Positions 18,608 through 26,703 of a stretch of DNA of 51,077 nt are shown in pieces. The DNA comes from a bacterium. GTDB lineage: Bacteria; Caldisericota; Caldisericia; UBA6126. The position numbers and the translations under genes were made by a program. The DNA lies in assembly GCA_021372585.1 (NCBI GenBank), contig JAJFUD010000010.1:1-51077 (forward strand), in the 5' to 3' direction. The stretch's first letter is position 1; every line of letters begins with the position of its first letter. The notes below the pieces were generated by a model. The model saw only the letters and a program-made list of their open reading frames with translations. It had not been told where the DNA came from and did not search any database.

Positions 18608-20425
18608 ATGAAACGTATAGTCATCTGTGACAATATCGGTTATTGCAGCGGAGTCAGGAACGCTATCTGGAAATCAGTGTTGAGCCTATCTGCTGAGAAG
18701 CCAACGGTAATTTACGGAAATCTGATCCATAATGAGCGAGTTTTAAGAGAGATTTCTTATAATCACATTCAATTAATCAATGATATTGGTGCCATACCGA
18801 TGAATTCACGTGTTATCATTCCTGCGCATGGTATTACTAAGGATGACGAGATGCGGATTCTGAGGATTACCCAGGATGTTTGGGATATGACTTGTCCGGT
18901 CGTAGTCAGATTCAGGCGTCAACTTGCCGTTCTTTCCAGAGATGGTTACCAGATCGTATTATTTGGTAAGAGGCAACACCCGGAAATTGTAGGCGCTGTC
19001 AGTCATGCTGTACCCGGTCACGTTCATATCATCGAGAAAGTAGAGGACTTGGATCCTATTGACTGGAACCAGCCAAAATGGGCAGTGATGTCGCAAACGA
19101 CTGCAAACCAGGATGTGTTTGAGAATGTGATCCAAATCCTTCAAGCCAAGCATTTACCGGAATTGGCAATTTTCAGAACACTCTGTCCAACTGTGTCTGA
19201 TCGACAAAATAGCGTAGAATTGTTATCAAGGGAATCAGATGTGGTATTGGTGGTGGGTGATGCAAAAAGCTCAAATACCCTGAGTTTGTATAATAAAAGC
19301 CATCTGATTAATCAGGATACTTATCTTGTAGAGAGCAATCATCCCTATCAATTCGAACACCTTGTTCTCGGAAAGATACATAAGGCAGATCAAGTCGGAT
19401 TTTTAGCGGGTACTTCCACCCCGTTTTACTGTATCGATGAAATCCTTGAAAAGATTTCGCTTGCTTGTTCCCCGGAAAAGAAATTTCAGCCGGTTCTCGT
19501 TCTGTTTGGTCCAACGGCAGTCGGTAAGACTGATTGCGCTGAGAATCTGGCGGGTATTTTACAAACTGAGATTATCAATTGTGATTCCATGCAGATATAC
19601 AAACACATGACTATCGGCACCGCTAAGCCAACCTTTCCGCACCCAACGATTCCCTATCACATGGTGGATATTCTGGAGCCTAATCAGCGATTTTCAGTCG
19701 CAGCATTCAGGAATGCAGCAGATCCCATTATTGCGGACATTTTAAAGCGTGGCAAGATGCCTATTATTTCCGGAGGAAGCTACCTTTACCTTACTTCCTT
19801 GATTGATGGATTGTTTGAGATGCAACAAGCTGAAACCTGTATGATGATTCGCAAACAACTGGAAGCACAATGTGAGAGCCGTGGATTGGACAGTCTTTAC
19901 TCTGTCCTGCAGGAGGTTGATCCGGAAGCGTTCTCCAGAATCTCTTCTCAGGATAAAAAAAGAATTATTCGTGCCTTGGAAGTCTATTATACTACCCAAC
20001 AGCCTATTAGCTTATTACAAAAGGAAAAGACGATTCCGCTTCCTTATTTTTTCATTAAGATCGGACTTGTAAGAAACCCGGAAGATCTCTATCTTCGTAT
20101 TCATGAACGAACTGAGCAAATGGTAAAAAATGGTTTAAAGGAAGAGATTCGTTTTCTTGCCGACCAAGGTTACCGAAAAGACATTGAATTTATAAAAGCA
20201 CATGGATACAGAGAATTAATGGAAGCAAATGAAGGGGCTGTTACTTGGGAAGACGCTCTCTATACTATGGAAAAGAACACCCGACATTATGTGAAGCGAC
20301 AGTTAAGTTGGCTAAGGCAACGATCTGACTTTCATTTGATTAATCTTAACCTGGGAAATACGGAAGAAGCTGTCAAGGTCATTCTGACTTTGGTGCAGGA
20401 TTGTACAGCCTGGTTAGGATCTTGA
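18608..20425 (+). CDS. IspH-MiaA fusion: HMBPP reductase / tRNA dimethylallyltransferase
   Basis: One 605-residue frame carries two complete enzymes. Residues 1-288 are IspH (LytB), the [4Fe-4S] enzyme making IPP and DMAPP from HMBPP. Cluster ligands Cys13 (GYCSGV), Cys96 (MTCPVV) and Cys193 are present, with His41, His74, His124, Glu126 (HPEI), the SSN at 221-223 and Ser270. Residues 295-605 are MiaA, which transfers the dimethylallyl group of DMAPP to tRNA A37: P-loop GPTAVGKT (301-308), DSMQIY, GGSYLYL, KKRIIRALEVY and the C-terminal RHYVKRQLSWLRQR. The linker is only about 10 residues. ATG 18608 is chosen from the IspH N-terminus and the -10 spacing; ATG 18590 is possible. Confidence 0.93.
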   Translation: MKRIVICDNIGYCSGVRNAIWKSVLSLSAEKPTVIYGNLIHNERVLREISYNHIQLINDIGAIPMNSRVIIPAHGITKDDEMRILRITQDVWDMTCPVVVRFRRQLAVLSRDGYQIVLFGKRQHPEIVGAVSHAVPGHVHIIEKVEDLDPIDWNQPKWAVMSQTTANQDVFENVIQILQAKHLPELAIFRTLCPTVSDRQNSVELLSRESDVVLVVGDAKSSNTLSLYNKSHLINQDTYLVESNHPYQFEHLVLGKIHKADQVGFLAGTSTPFYCIDEILEKISLACSPEKKFQPVLVLFGPTAVGKTDCAENLAGILQTEIINCDSMQIYKHMTIGTAKPTFPHPTIPYHMVDILEPNQRFSVAAFRNAADPIIADILKRGKMPIISGGSYLYLTSLIDGLFEMQQAETCMMIRKQLEAQCESRGLDSLYSVLQEVDPEAFSRISSQDKKRIIRALEVYYTTQQPISLLQKEKTIPLPYFFIKIGLVRNPEDLYLRIHERTEQMVKNGLKEEIRFLADQGYRKDIEFIKAHGYRELMEANEGAVTWEDALYTMEKNTRHYVKRQLSWLRQRSDFHLINLNLGNTEEAVKVILTLVQDCTAWLGS

Positions 20426-20430
20426 AAGAA

Positions 20431-21042
20431 TCAGGGAATAAAAGTAGGATTTAACAATCTGTAGTCTGATTCTGTGTTCACATTAATGAAAGATTGCATA
20501 CCTGGGTCGTAACGTTTGATTTCTTCTGTCTGAATCTCTGCTGTATTGATCCTGTCAAACAATTTTGAAACCTGATATATTTCAGAATCAATCATCGTTT
20601 TGATCGGATGAATGCACTGTTTGGTGTAGATGCAGAATAAGGGTTCAAATCCTTTATCATTTCTTGGAACAACCGCGTCATAGCGATCGATTTTTGTGAA
20701 CATGTAACGAATGAGGGGCAAAGAAATAAATGGTTGGTCGGCAGCCAGAAAAAAAGCGTTGGAAGAGGGCATTGAATTCAGACCGGTGTAAATTCCCACC
20801 AAGGGGCCACAGGACGTAATGATGTCTGTGACTACAGAAACAGAAAAGTACCGGCTTTGGTTTACCATCTGCTGCATCCTTTGCCGGTACTCTTCATTCG
20901 TTACGATACAGATCGTCTGAAAATAATTGGTTAACCTATGTAACATATATGCCATCAGGGTTTCTTCCTGATCAAACGGTAAAAACAGTTTATTCCGTTT
21001 CATTCGCCTGCTTTTTCCGCCCGCTAACAAAACCAGATCCAT
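20431..21042 (-). CDS. mobA: Molybdenum cofactor guanylyltransferase
   Basis: Attaches GMP to molybdopterin to give the MGD form required by DMSO-reductase-family enzymes such as the FdhA in this operon. The nucleotide-binding signature LVLLAGGKSRRMKRNKLFLPF (near residues 3-23), GPLVGIYTGL and AADQPFIS are clear. 203 residues, normal length. It is the last gene of the fdh operon, 22 nt after focA, and converges on ispH-miaA with only 5 nt between stops. Confidence 0.92.
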   Translation of the reverse strand: MDLVLLAGGKSRRMKRNKLFLPFDQEETLMAYMLHRLTNYFQTICIVTNEEYRQRMQQMVNQSRYFSVSVVTDIITSCGPLVGIYTGLNSMPSSNAFFLAADQPFISLPLIRYMFTKIDRYDAVVPRNDKGFEPLFCIYTKQCIHPIKTMIDSEIYQVSKLFDRINTAEIQTEEIKRYDPGMQSFINVNTESDYRLLNPTFIP

Positions 21043-21064
21043 TATTCAGCTTCTTTTAGGAAAA

Positions 21065-21862
21065 TTAAGCAGCTTTTTTTGCCTTTCTGACATAAGCTAC
21101 CCAATACATAAAACCGACGAAGAAAGCTCCGCCAATAATATTACCGATGGTTACCGGCAGTAGGTTGTTCATGAAAAACTGACCCCAAGTGACTTCCGCA
21201 CCTAAGAAAATACCAAGCGGAATAAAATACATATTCGCAATACTATGCTCAAATCCTAACGCTACAAAGGTCATAATGGGGAAGAAAATGCCAAAGACTT
21301 TACCAATGACTTCCTTGCTGGCAGATGCAAGCCAGACAGCCATACACACTAGCCAATTACAAAGAATACCTCTGAATAAAGCGGGGCCAAAAGCAAGTCC
21401 GGCTTTTGTCTGGGCAATCTTTATGGCAGCCGTACCAATTTCAGGGGTGGCTTCCCATAATCGGGTTCCAAAATAGAGCCAAGCAACCAACAAAGCACCA
21501 ATAAAGTTAGCAATAAAGACAATAATCCAATTCCTGAATAAAGCGCTCCAAGGCACTGTTTTGTTCAAAGCAGAAAGCATAATCAGGTTATTTCCGGTAA
21601 ATAACTCAGCGCCACCGATGACAACGAGCATCAGGCCAACGCTGAAAACGCTACCGCTCAGGATCTTGCTTAAACCATATCCTAAAGTGTCAGCGGTGCC
21701 AACTCCTGCCAGGGTAGAAATCATCCCTCCGAACCCAATGAAAGCACCTGCCAGAATTCCGAGAACCAATAAATAAGTAAAGGGAGCTTTCGCTTTCTTC
21801 ACGCAAATTGTCTCAGTAAAATTCTCTGCTACTTGTGCTGGAGTGAAACAAAGTTGATCCAT
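21065..21862 (-). CDS. focA: Formate/nitrite transporter (FocA-like)
   Basis: Pentameric inner-membrane channel of the FNT family, 265 residues with six hydrophobic segments. Family motifs are GGAELFTGNN and GFEHSIANMYFIPLG, the latter holding the conserved pore histidine. Its place between fdhA and mobA argues for formate rather than nitrite. The start ATG 21862 has AGGAG about 8 nt upstream. Transport direction (uptake of substrate or release of product) cannot be told from sequence. Confidence 0.92.
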   Translation of the reverse strand: MDQLCFTPAQVAENFTETICVKKAKAPFTYLLVLGILAGAFIGFGGMISTLAGVGTADTLGYGLSKILSGSVFSVGLMLVVIGGAELFTGNNLIMLSALNKTVPWSALFRNWIIVFIANFIGALLVAWLYFGTRLWEATPEIGTAAIKIAQTKAGLAFGPALFRGILCNWLVCMAVWLASASKEVIGKVFGIFFPIMTFVALGFEHSIANMYFIPLGIFLGAEVTWGQFFMNNLLPVTIGNIIGGAFFVGFMYWVAYVRKAKKAA

Positions 21863-21891
21863 GATCTTATACTCCTTTCTAATATATCGAT

Positions 21892-24609
21892 CTATTTTTT
21901 CTGAATATGACAGGCTGCAACTTTAAATTCAGGAATCTTGGCTACCGGATCAAGCGCTGCGTTGGTTAATATATTTGCCGGTGCTTCACTGAAATGAAAT
22001 GGAATAAACACGACTCCTTTTTTCGGTCTCTCGGAGATTTTGGCATTTAGCTCCAGCTTACCTCTTCTGGTAGTCACAATCACAAGGTCGTTTGCCTGGA
22101 TACCAAGTTCTTTTGCATCCAAAGGATTAATCTCTACATAATTCTTTGGGACGAATTCATTCAGCACACTGGTTCTTCGGGTTTCGTTGCCGGAATGGAA
22201 ATGGTACAAAATTCTACCGGTAGTAAGAATGAACGGATAATCGGAATCGGGTAATTCCTGAGCAGGTTTAAAATCGATCGCATGCAATAGCCCTTTTTGG
22301 TTGGGTCGTTTGGTGACGCCTTCTTTATGAAGAATGGGTGTACCCGGATGCTCCAGGGTAGGACAAGGCCATTGTAAACCTGATTTTTCAAGTCTTTCCA
22401 TGGATATGCCCCCATAGGAAGGAGTCATTTTGTTAATTTCGCGGTTGACATCCTGGACAGAGTCAAAGCCAAGGTCATATCCCATTTTCTGGGACAGCCG
22501 TGATACAATTTTCCAATCATCCATAACGTTGGGATGATGTTTTCTGACAGGTCTAAGCAGTTGTACACGTCTCTCGGTGTTGACAAAAGTTCCGTATTTT
22601 TCATAGGCAGAGGTAGAGGGAAAAACAACATCGGCTACTGCTACGGTTTCGCACATAAAGATATTTTGAACAGCGATGAATTCAATTTTATCAAATCCTT
22701 CGCGTACAGCAGTAATGTCTGCATCAGTCATCAATGGATTTTCACCCATTATGTAGACTGCTTTTAATTCTCCGGTCAGTCCTTTTTCGCCAAACAAAGT
22801 AGCTTGTAAACCAATCTTATCTGAAAGTGTCACTTTCCATTCAGCCTCAAATTTCTCTTTTACAGCCGGATCAGTCACTGACTGATAACCGGAGTAAACG
22901 TTCGGAAGTGCACCCATATCACAAGCTCCCTGTACATTTGCCTGACCGCGCAATGCCATAATACCGGCGCCTGGTTTTCCCAGATTGCCGGTTAATAAAG
23001 AAAGATTGGCTATGGAGAGTACATTATCTACACCGGTGGAATGCTGTGTGATACCCATAGAATAGAAAGTCATCATGTTTTTAGCTTTTCCGATAATAAG
23101 GGCGGCTTCTTTGATCAGTTCAGCCTTAACGCCAGTAATTTCAGCCACTTTCTCTAAGGGGTACTCACTAATTTTTTGCTTAAAAGCATCGAAGTTTTCA
23201 ACGTGTTCTTCAATGAATTTTGTGTTTTCCAACTGCTCATCCAGAATGATCTTCATAATGCCATTTAACAAGGCAACATCTGTTCCGGGAGTATGTTGAA
23301 TATGGATCTTGGCATGTTTTGTGATATCCGTCTTTCTTGGATCACAAACGATCAGAGTACAATCGGATTTTCGTAAATGCTCCTTCATGATCTGTGCTAT
23401 CACCGGATGAGTTTCGGTCGTATTCGATCCAATATCAAAAAACACATCGGAAGCGCTGAAATCAGAATAAGAGTTCGTGGCCGCGCCTGCACCAAATGAT
23501 TTAGCTAAGCCGGCGACTGTTGATGAATGACAGAGTCGGGCGCAATTATCAATATTGTTGGTGCCAATGGTCGCTCTTGCAAATTTCATGATAGCATAAT
23601 TGTCTTCGTTGGAACAACGGGAGGATCCCAGCACACCAATGGAGTCAGATCCATATTTTTCTTTTATCTCACTTAAACGTTTCGCGGTATAATCCAGGGC
23701 TTCTTCCCAGGAGGCTGGCTCCAGCACGCCATTTTTCCGGATGAGGGGGGTGGTCAATCTGTCAGGATGCTGGGTGTACTCATGTCCGTATCTTCCTTTG
23801 ACGCAAGTTCTGCCATTATTCAATGTCGGATCACCAATAACGCCTTTTGCCATGATCAGGTTATCAGCAGAGTCCTTATAGATGGATAGGTTACAGCCAA
23901 CTCCGCAGTAAGCACAGGTAGTATCCGTTTTGGTAAAATCTTTCAATTTCCCTTTGCCGACACGGGTCTTTTCTATGAGTGCACCAACCGGGCAAGCCTG
24001 GACACAAGCAGCACAGAACTGGCAGGTGGTACTTTCCAGCGGTAAATCAAACGGAGTAGATACTTTAGAGAGGTGACCACGATTGGCAATCGCAATGGCT
24101 TCTACTTGTGCGGTGTTCATACAGGCGTTTACGCATCTTCTGCACAATACACATTTCTGTTCATCAAAGAGAATGAAGGGGTTATCTTTCCAGGCATTTT
24201 CTTTAAGAGTGGATATCTGGTCCTCTTCGGTTAAAAAACGGCTTTTTTTCACACCGTACTGATACGCTAAATCCTGCAACGTGCAATCACCGTCTTTGTC
24301 GCAAGTCATGCAGTCTAACGGATGGTGAGCCAGTGCTAATTCCAGATTCATTTTTCTGGCTTTATAAATTGCTTCCGATTCGGTAGTAATTTTCATCCCT
24401 TCAAAGATGATCGTATTGCAGGCTCTGTCAAACGTTCTGGATTTTTCCACTTTTACCACACAAATGCCGCAGGAACCTTCGTCGCTTACTCCTTGTAAAT
24501 AACAAAGCGTTGGAATGGCTATCCCAGATCTGTTACAGGCTTCCAAGATAGTGATGTTGCCAGGGAACGTGTAGTGTTTTTCATTGATGACGATATTGAC
24601 ATCGTTCAT
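21892..24609 (-). CDS. fdhA: Formate dehydrogenase catalytic subunit with NuoG-type Fe-S head (Cys form)
   Basis: Soluble Mo/W bis-MGD formate dehydrogenase, 905 residues. Cofactor sites in order: [2Fe-2S] Cys36, 47, 50, 64; His/Cys-ligated [4Fe-4S] with His96, Cys100, 103, 109; two ferredoxin-type clusters (Cys153-163, with Cys156 and 159; Cys196-206, with Cys199 and 202); and the catalytic-domain cluster Cys232, 235, 239, 269. Catalytic Cys360 followed by His361 (DNCARLCH) stands where E. coli FdhF has selenocysteine. Electrons should pass from formate through these clusters to the NuoE/NuoF partners encoded just upstream. The nuoF stop is 2 nt from its start. Confidence 0.95.
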   Translation of the reverse strand: MNDVNIVINEKHYTFPGNITILEACNRSGIAIPTLCYLQGVSDEGSCGICVVKVEKSRTFDRACNTIIFEGMKITTESEAIYKARKMNLELALAHHPLDCMTCDKDGDCTLQDLAYQYGVKKSRFLTEEDQISTLKENAWKDNPFILFDEQKCVLCRRCVNACMNTAQVEAIAIANRGHLSKVSTPFDLPLESTTCQFCAACVQACPVGALIEKTRVGKGKLKDFTKTDTTCAYCGVGCNLSIYKDSADNLIMAKGVIGDPTLNNGRTCVKGRYGHEYTQHPDRLTTPLIRKNGVLEPASWEEALDYTAKRLSEIKEKYGSDSIGVLGSSRCSNEDNYAIMKFARATIGTNNIDNCARLCHSSTVAGLAKSFGAGAATNSYSDFSASDVFFDIGSNTTETHPVIAQIMKEHLRKSDCTLIVCDPRKTDITKHAKIHIQHTPGTDVALLNGIMKIILDEQLENTKFIEEHVENFDAFKQKISEYPLEKVAEITGVKAELIKEAALIIGKAKNMMTFYSMGITQHSTGVDNVLSIANLSLLTGNLGKPGAGIMALRGQANVQGACDMGALPNVYSGYQSVTDPAVKEKFEAEWKVTLSDKIGLQATLFGEKGLTGELKAVYIMGENPLMTDADITAVREGFDKIEFIAVQNIFMCETVAVADVVFPSTSAYEKYGTFVNTERRVQLLRPVRKHHPNVMDDWKIVSRLSQKMGYDLGFDSVQDVNREINKMTPSYGGISMERLEKSGLQWPCPTLEHPGTPILHKEGVTKRPNQKGLLHAIDFKPAQELPDSDYPFILTTGRILYHFHSGNETRRTSVLNEFVPKNYVEINPLDAKELGIQANDLVIVTTRRGKLELNAKISERPKKGVVFIPFHFSEAPANILTNAALDPVAKIPEFKVAACHIQKK

Positions 24610-24610
24610 A

Positions 24611-26272
24611 TTAATGCATTCCCTTCAAATTAGATTCTGATACAACGGTGCTTGTTTCAATCGGACAAACATGAACCGGACATTTCTTTTCCTGTATATG
24701 GATTAAAATCTCCTCACGGAATTTCTTGAGTGCTTGGATTAAAATGTTCGGAGCCGCTTGTCCGAGTGGACAAAAGGAAGTGCTGTTCATTGTTTTGGCT
24801 AAATCTTCCAATGTGGTAAGGTCTTCCAATTCTCCTTCCCCGTAAGAAATTCGATCCAGGATTTTTACAATCTGATCATTCCCGACACGGCATGGAGTAC
24901 ACTTCCCACAACTTTCATGTCGGAAAAACTGGGCGATATTAAGGAGAATATCTACAATACATCTTGTTTCATCCATGGCTACAATCGATCCGGATCCTGG
25001 TCCGGCTTCAATTCTGGCTAAGGATTGAAAGTCTACGGCTGTATTCAACTCCGGAGGCAAAATCAAAAATCCGGAAGAGCCGCCCAAAATAATGCCTTTT
25101 AATTTTTTATCACCTTTAATCCCTTGCCCGATATTATTCACAATATCACCGATTGTCGTGCCAAATGGGATTTCAACCACACCTTTCCAGTTGAGGTCAC
25201 CCATTAAACTAAAGAGTTTGGTTCCTCTGGAGCCTTCCACTCCAATTCCTTTGAACCAGTTGCCACCCTTAGCAATGATCAATGGAATGTTAGCTAAGGT
25301 TTCCACATTGTTGACAACTGTAGGTTTCATCCACAAACCAGCGGTAGGGGGGTAGGGAGGTTTTTTCCTGGGTTCTCCTCTTTTTCCTTCGATGGATTCT
25401 ATTAGGGCAGTTTCTTCACCGCACACATAAGCGCCAGCCCCTTTGTGGACAAAAATATCAAAGGAAAAGGAGGTGCCGAGAATGTTGTTTCCTAATAAAC
25501 CATACTGCCTGGCATCCAGAATAGCTTTTTCCAGTCTGCGAATGGAGAGATCGTACTCTCCCCTTATGTAGATATAACCAATTTTTCCACCGGTAGCGTA
25601 ACCGGCAATCATCATTCCCTCAAGCAATTTATGCGGATCCCCTTCCATGATCTCCCTGTCTTTAAATGTTCCCGGCTCCCCTTCATCGGCGTTACAAATC
25701 ACGTATTTCATCTCGTTGATAGATTTTGCAGTGAAATCCCATTTCATTCCAGTGGGAAATCCGGCACCACCGCGTCCTCTTAATTCAGAGGTTTTTACTT
25801 CCTGGATGATTTCCTCCGGTTTTAAGGAGAATAAAGCTTTCTCTAAAGCTACGTAACCATCTTGAGCGATGTATTCATCTATATTTTCCGGATTAATGAT
25901 ACCTACATTTTGTAAAACAAACCGTTCTTGAATATCCTTAATGTACTGTGTTTCGTATGTTCCCCTGGAAACATCCTGGTTTTTAAATGGGGCTAACCAT
26001 TTTGAGACCACTCTTCCTTTTAATAGATGTTCTTCGACTAGAAAAGGAATATTGTCTAATGTGAGGGGACAATATACGATTCCTTCAGGATAAACCGCAA
26101 TGGCGACTCCTTGGTCTTCATAGCCTAGACTTCCTGTGGGGATAACTCGGATTTCATCCTGTAAACCAAAGCGTTGGATCGATTCAATTAAAGCTTCTTC
26201 TATTCTCTTGGCTCCGATTAATAAACTCTTTGTGTCTTCAGCTACTAGTACATGACTTCGATAGAATTTCAT
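24611..26272 (-). CDS. NuoF-type diaphorase subunit 2 (FMN/NADH), ferredoxin domain without cysteines
   Basis: Flavin subunit that would exchange electrons between NAD(H) and the formate dehydrogenase; 553 residues. NADH/FMN motifs are GRGGAGFPTGMKW and NADEGEPGTFKDR; the C-terminal [4Fe-4S] site is CGKCTPC plus FCPLG. The GEPGTFKDR form resembles complex I and NAD-linked formate dehydrogenases more than HydB. The N-terminal thioredoxin-like domain (1-80) has lost all four [2Fe-2S] ligands: compared with the paralogue in this operon, Cys11, 16, 48, 52 are Ala, Ser, Ser, Glu. It overlaps nuoE2 by 4 nt and lies 1 nt from fdhA. Confidence 0.92.
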   Translation of the reverse strand: MKFYRSHVLVAEDTKSLLIGAKRIEEALIESIQRFGLQDEIRVIPTGSLGYEDQGVAIAVYPEGIVYCPLTLDNIPFLVEEHLLKGRVVSKWLAPFKNQDVSRGTYETQYIKDIQERFVLQNVGIINPENIDEYIAQDGYVALEKALFSLKPEEIIQEVKTSELRGRGGAGFPTGMKWDFTAKSINEMKYVICNADEGEPGTFKDREIMEGDPHKLLEGMMIAGYATGGKIGYIYIRGEYDLSIRRLEKAILDARQYGLLGNNILGTSFSFDIFVHKGAGAYVCGEETALIESIEGKRGEPRKKPPYPPTAGLWMKPTVVNNVETLANIPLIIAKGGNWFKGIGVEGSRGTKLFSLMGDLNWKGVVEIPFGTTIGDIVNNIGQGIKGDKKLKGIILGGSSGFLILPPELNTAVDFQSLARIEAGPGSGSIVAMDETRCIVDILLNIAQFFRHESCGKCTPCRVGNDQIVKILDRISYGEGELEDLTTLEDLAKTMNSTSFCPLGQAAPNILIQALKKFREEILIHIQEKKCPVHVCPIETSTVVSESNLKGMH

Positions 26273-26703
26273 AATCCACCGCCTTGTAGTTGATGAATAA
26301 TTTTATTGACTTTTTCTGTGGTTAGGTTGCCATAGGGTTGTTCATCGATCATCATGGAGGGAGCCACCGAACACATACCTAAACAACTGCTCAGTTCCAA
26401 AGTAAACAGACCGTCTTTAGTGGTTTCTCCAATACCAATTCCCAGTAAATCCTGTAAATGTTCAATAAGTTGTTCTGCTTCTGCCATGTGACAAGTCTGG
26501 TTTTCACAAATTCGGATGATATGTTTTCCTCTTGGTTTCGTTGAAAACATCGTGTAGAAAGTAGCGACTCCATACACTTTTGATGGAGCAATGCGGTCAT
26601 TTTCAGATAAAGCCATAATCTCCTTTTCAGGTAGAAAATGCTGATCAGGATGGTTGTCCTGAATGTCATGCAACTTCTCAATGAGAGATTTTTTTTCTTG
26701 CAT
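26269..26703 (-). CDS. NuoE-type [2Fe-2S] subunit 2
   Basis: 144-residue thioredoxin-fold [2Fe-2S] protein of the NuoE/HydC family, partner of the NuoF immediately downstream. A helical N-terminal domain is followed by the ligand set CENQTC and, further on, CLGMC, giving the usual C-x4-C ... C-x3-C. ATG 26703 is chosen because GGAGGTTAAGAAAC precedes it; the frame is open for 45 more codons inside nuoF1. The first 26 nt overlap the nuoF1 end, so translation is coupled. Confidence 0.92.
   Translation of the reverse strand: MQEKKSLIEKLHDIQDNHPDQHFLPEKEIMALSENDRIAPSKVYGVATFYTMFSTKPRGKHIIRICENQTCHMAEAEQLIEHLQDLLGIGIGETTKDGLFTLELSSCLGMCSVAPSMMIDEQPYGNLTTEKVNKIIHQLQGGGL

Noticed and set aside
23500-23560. 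Possible selenocysteine (in-frame TGA) at the FdhA active site
   Set aside because: The codon at the catalytic position encodes Cys360; the frame is uninterrupted and no SECIS-like need arises.
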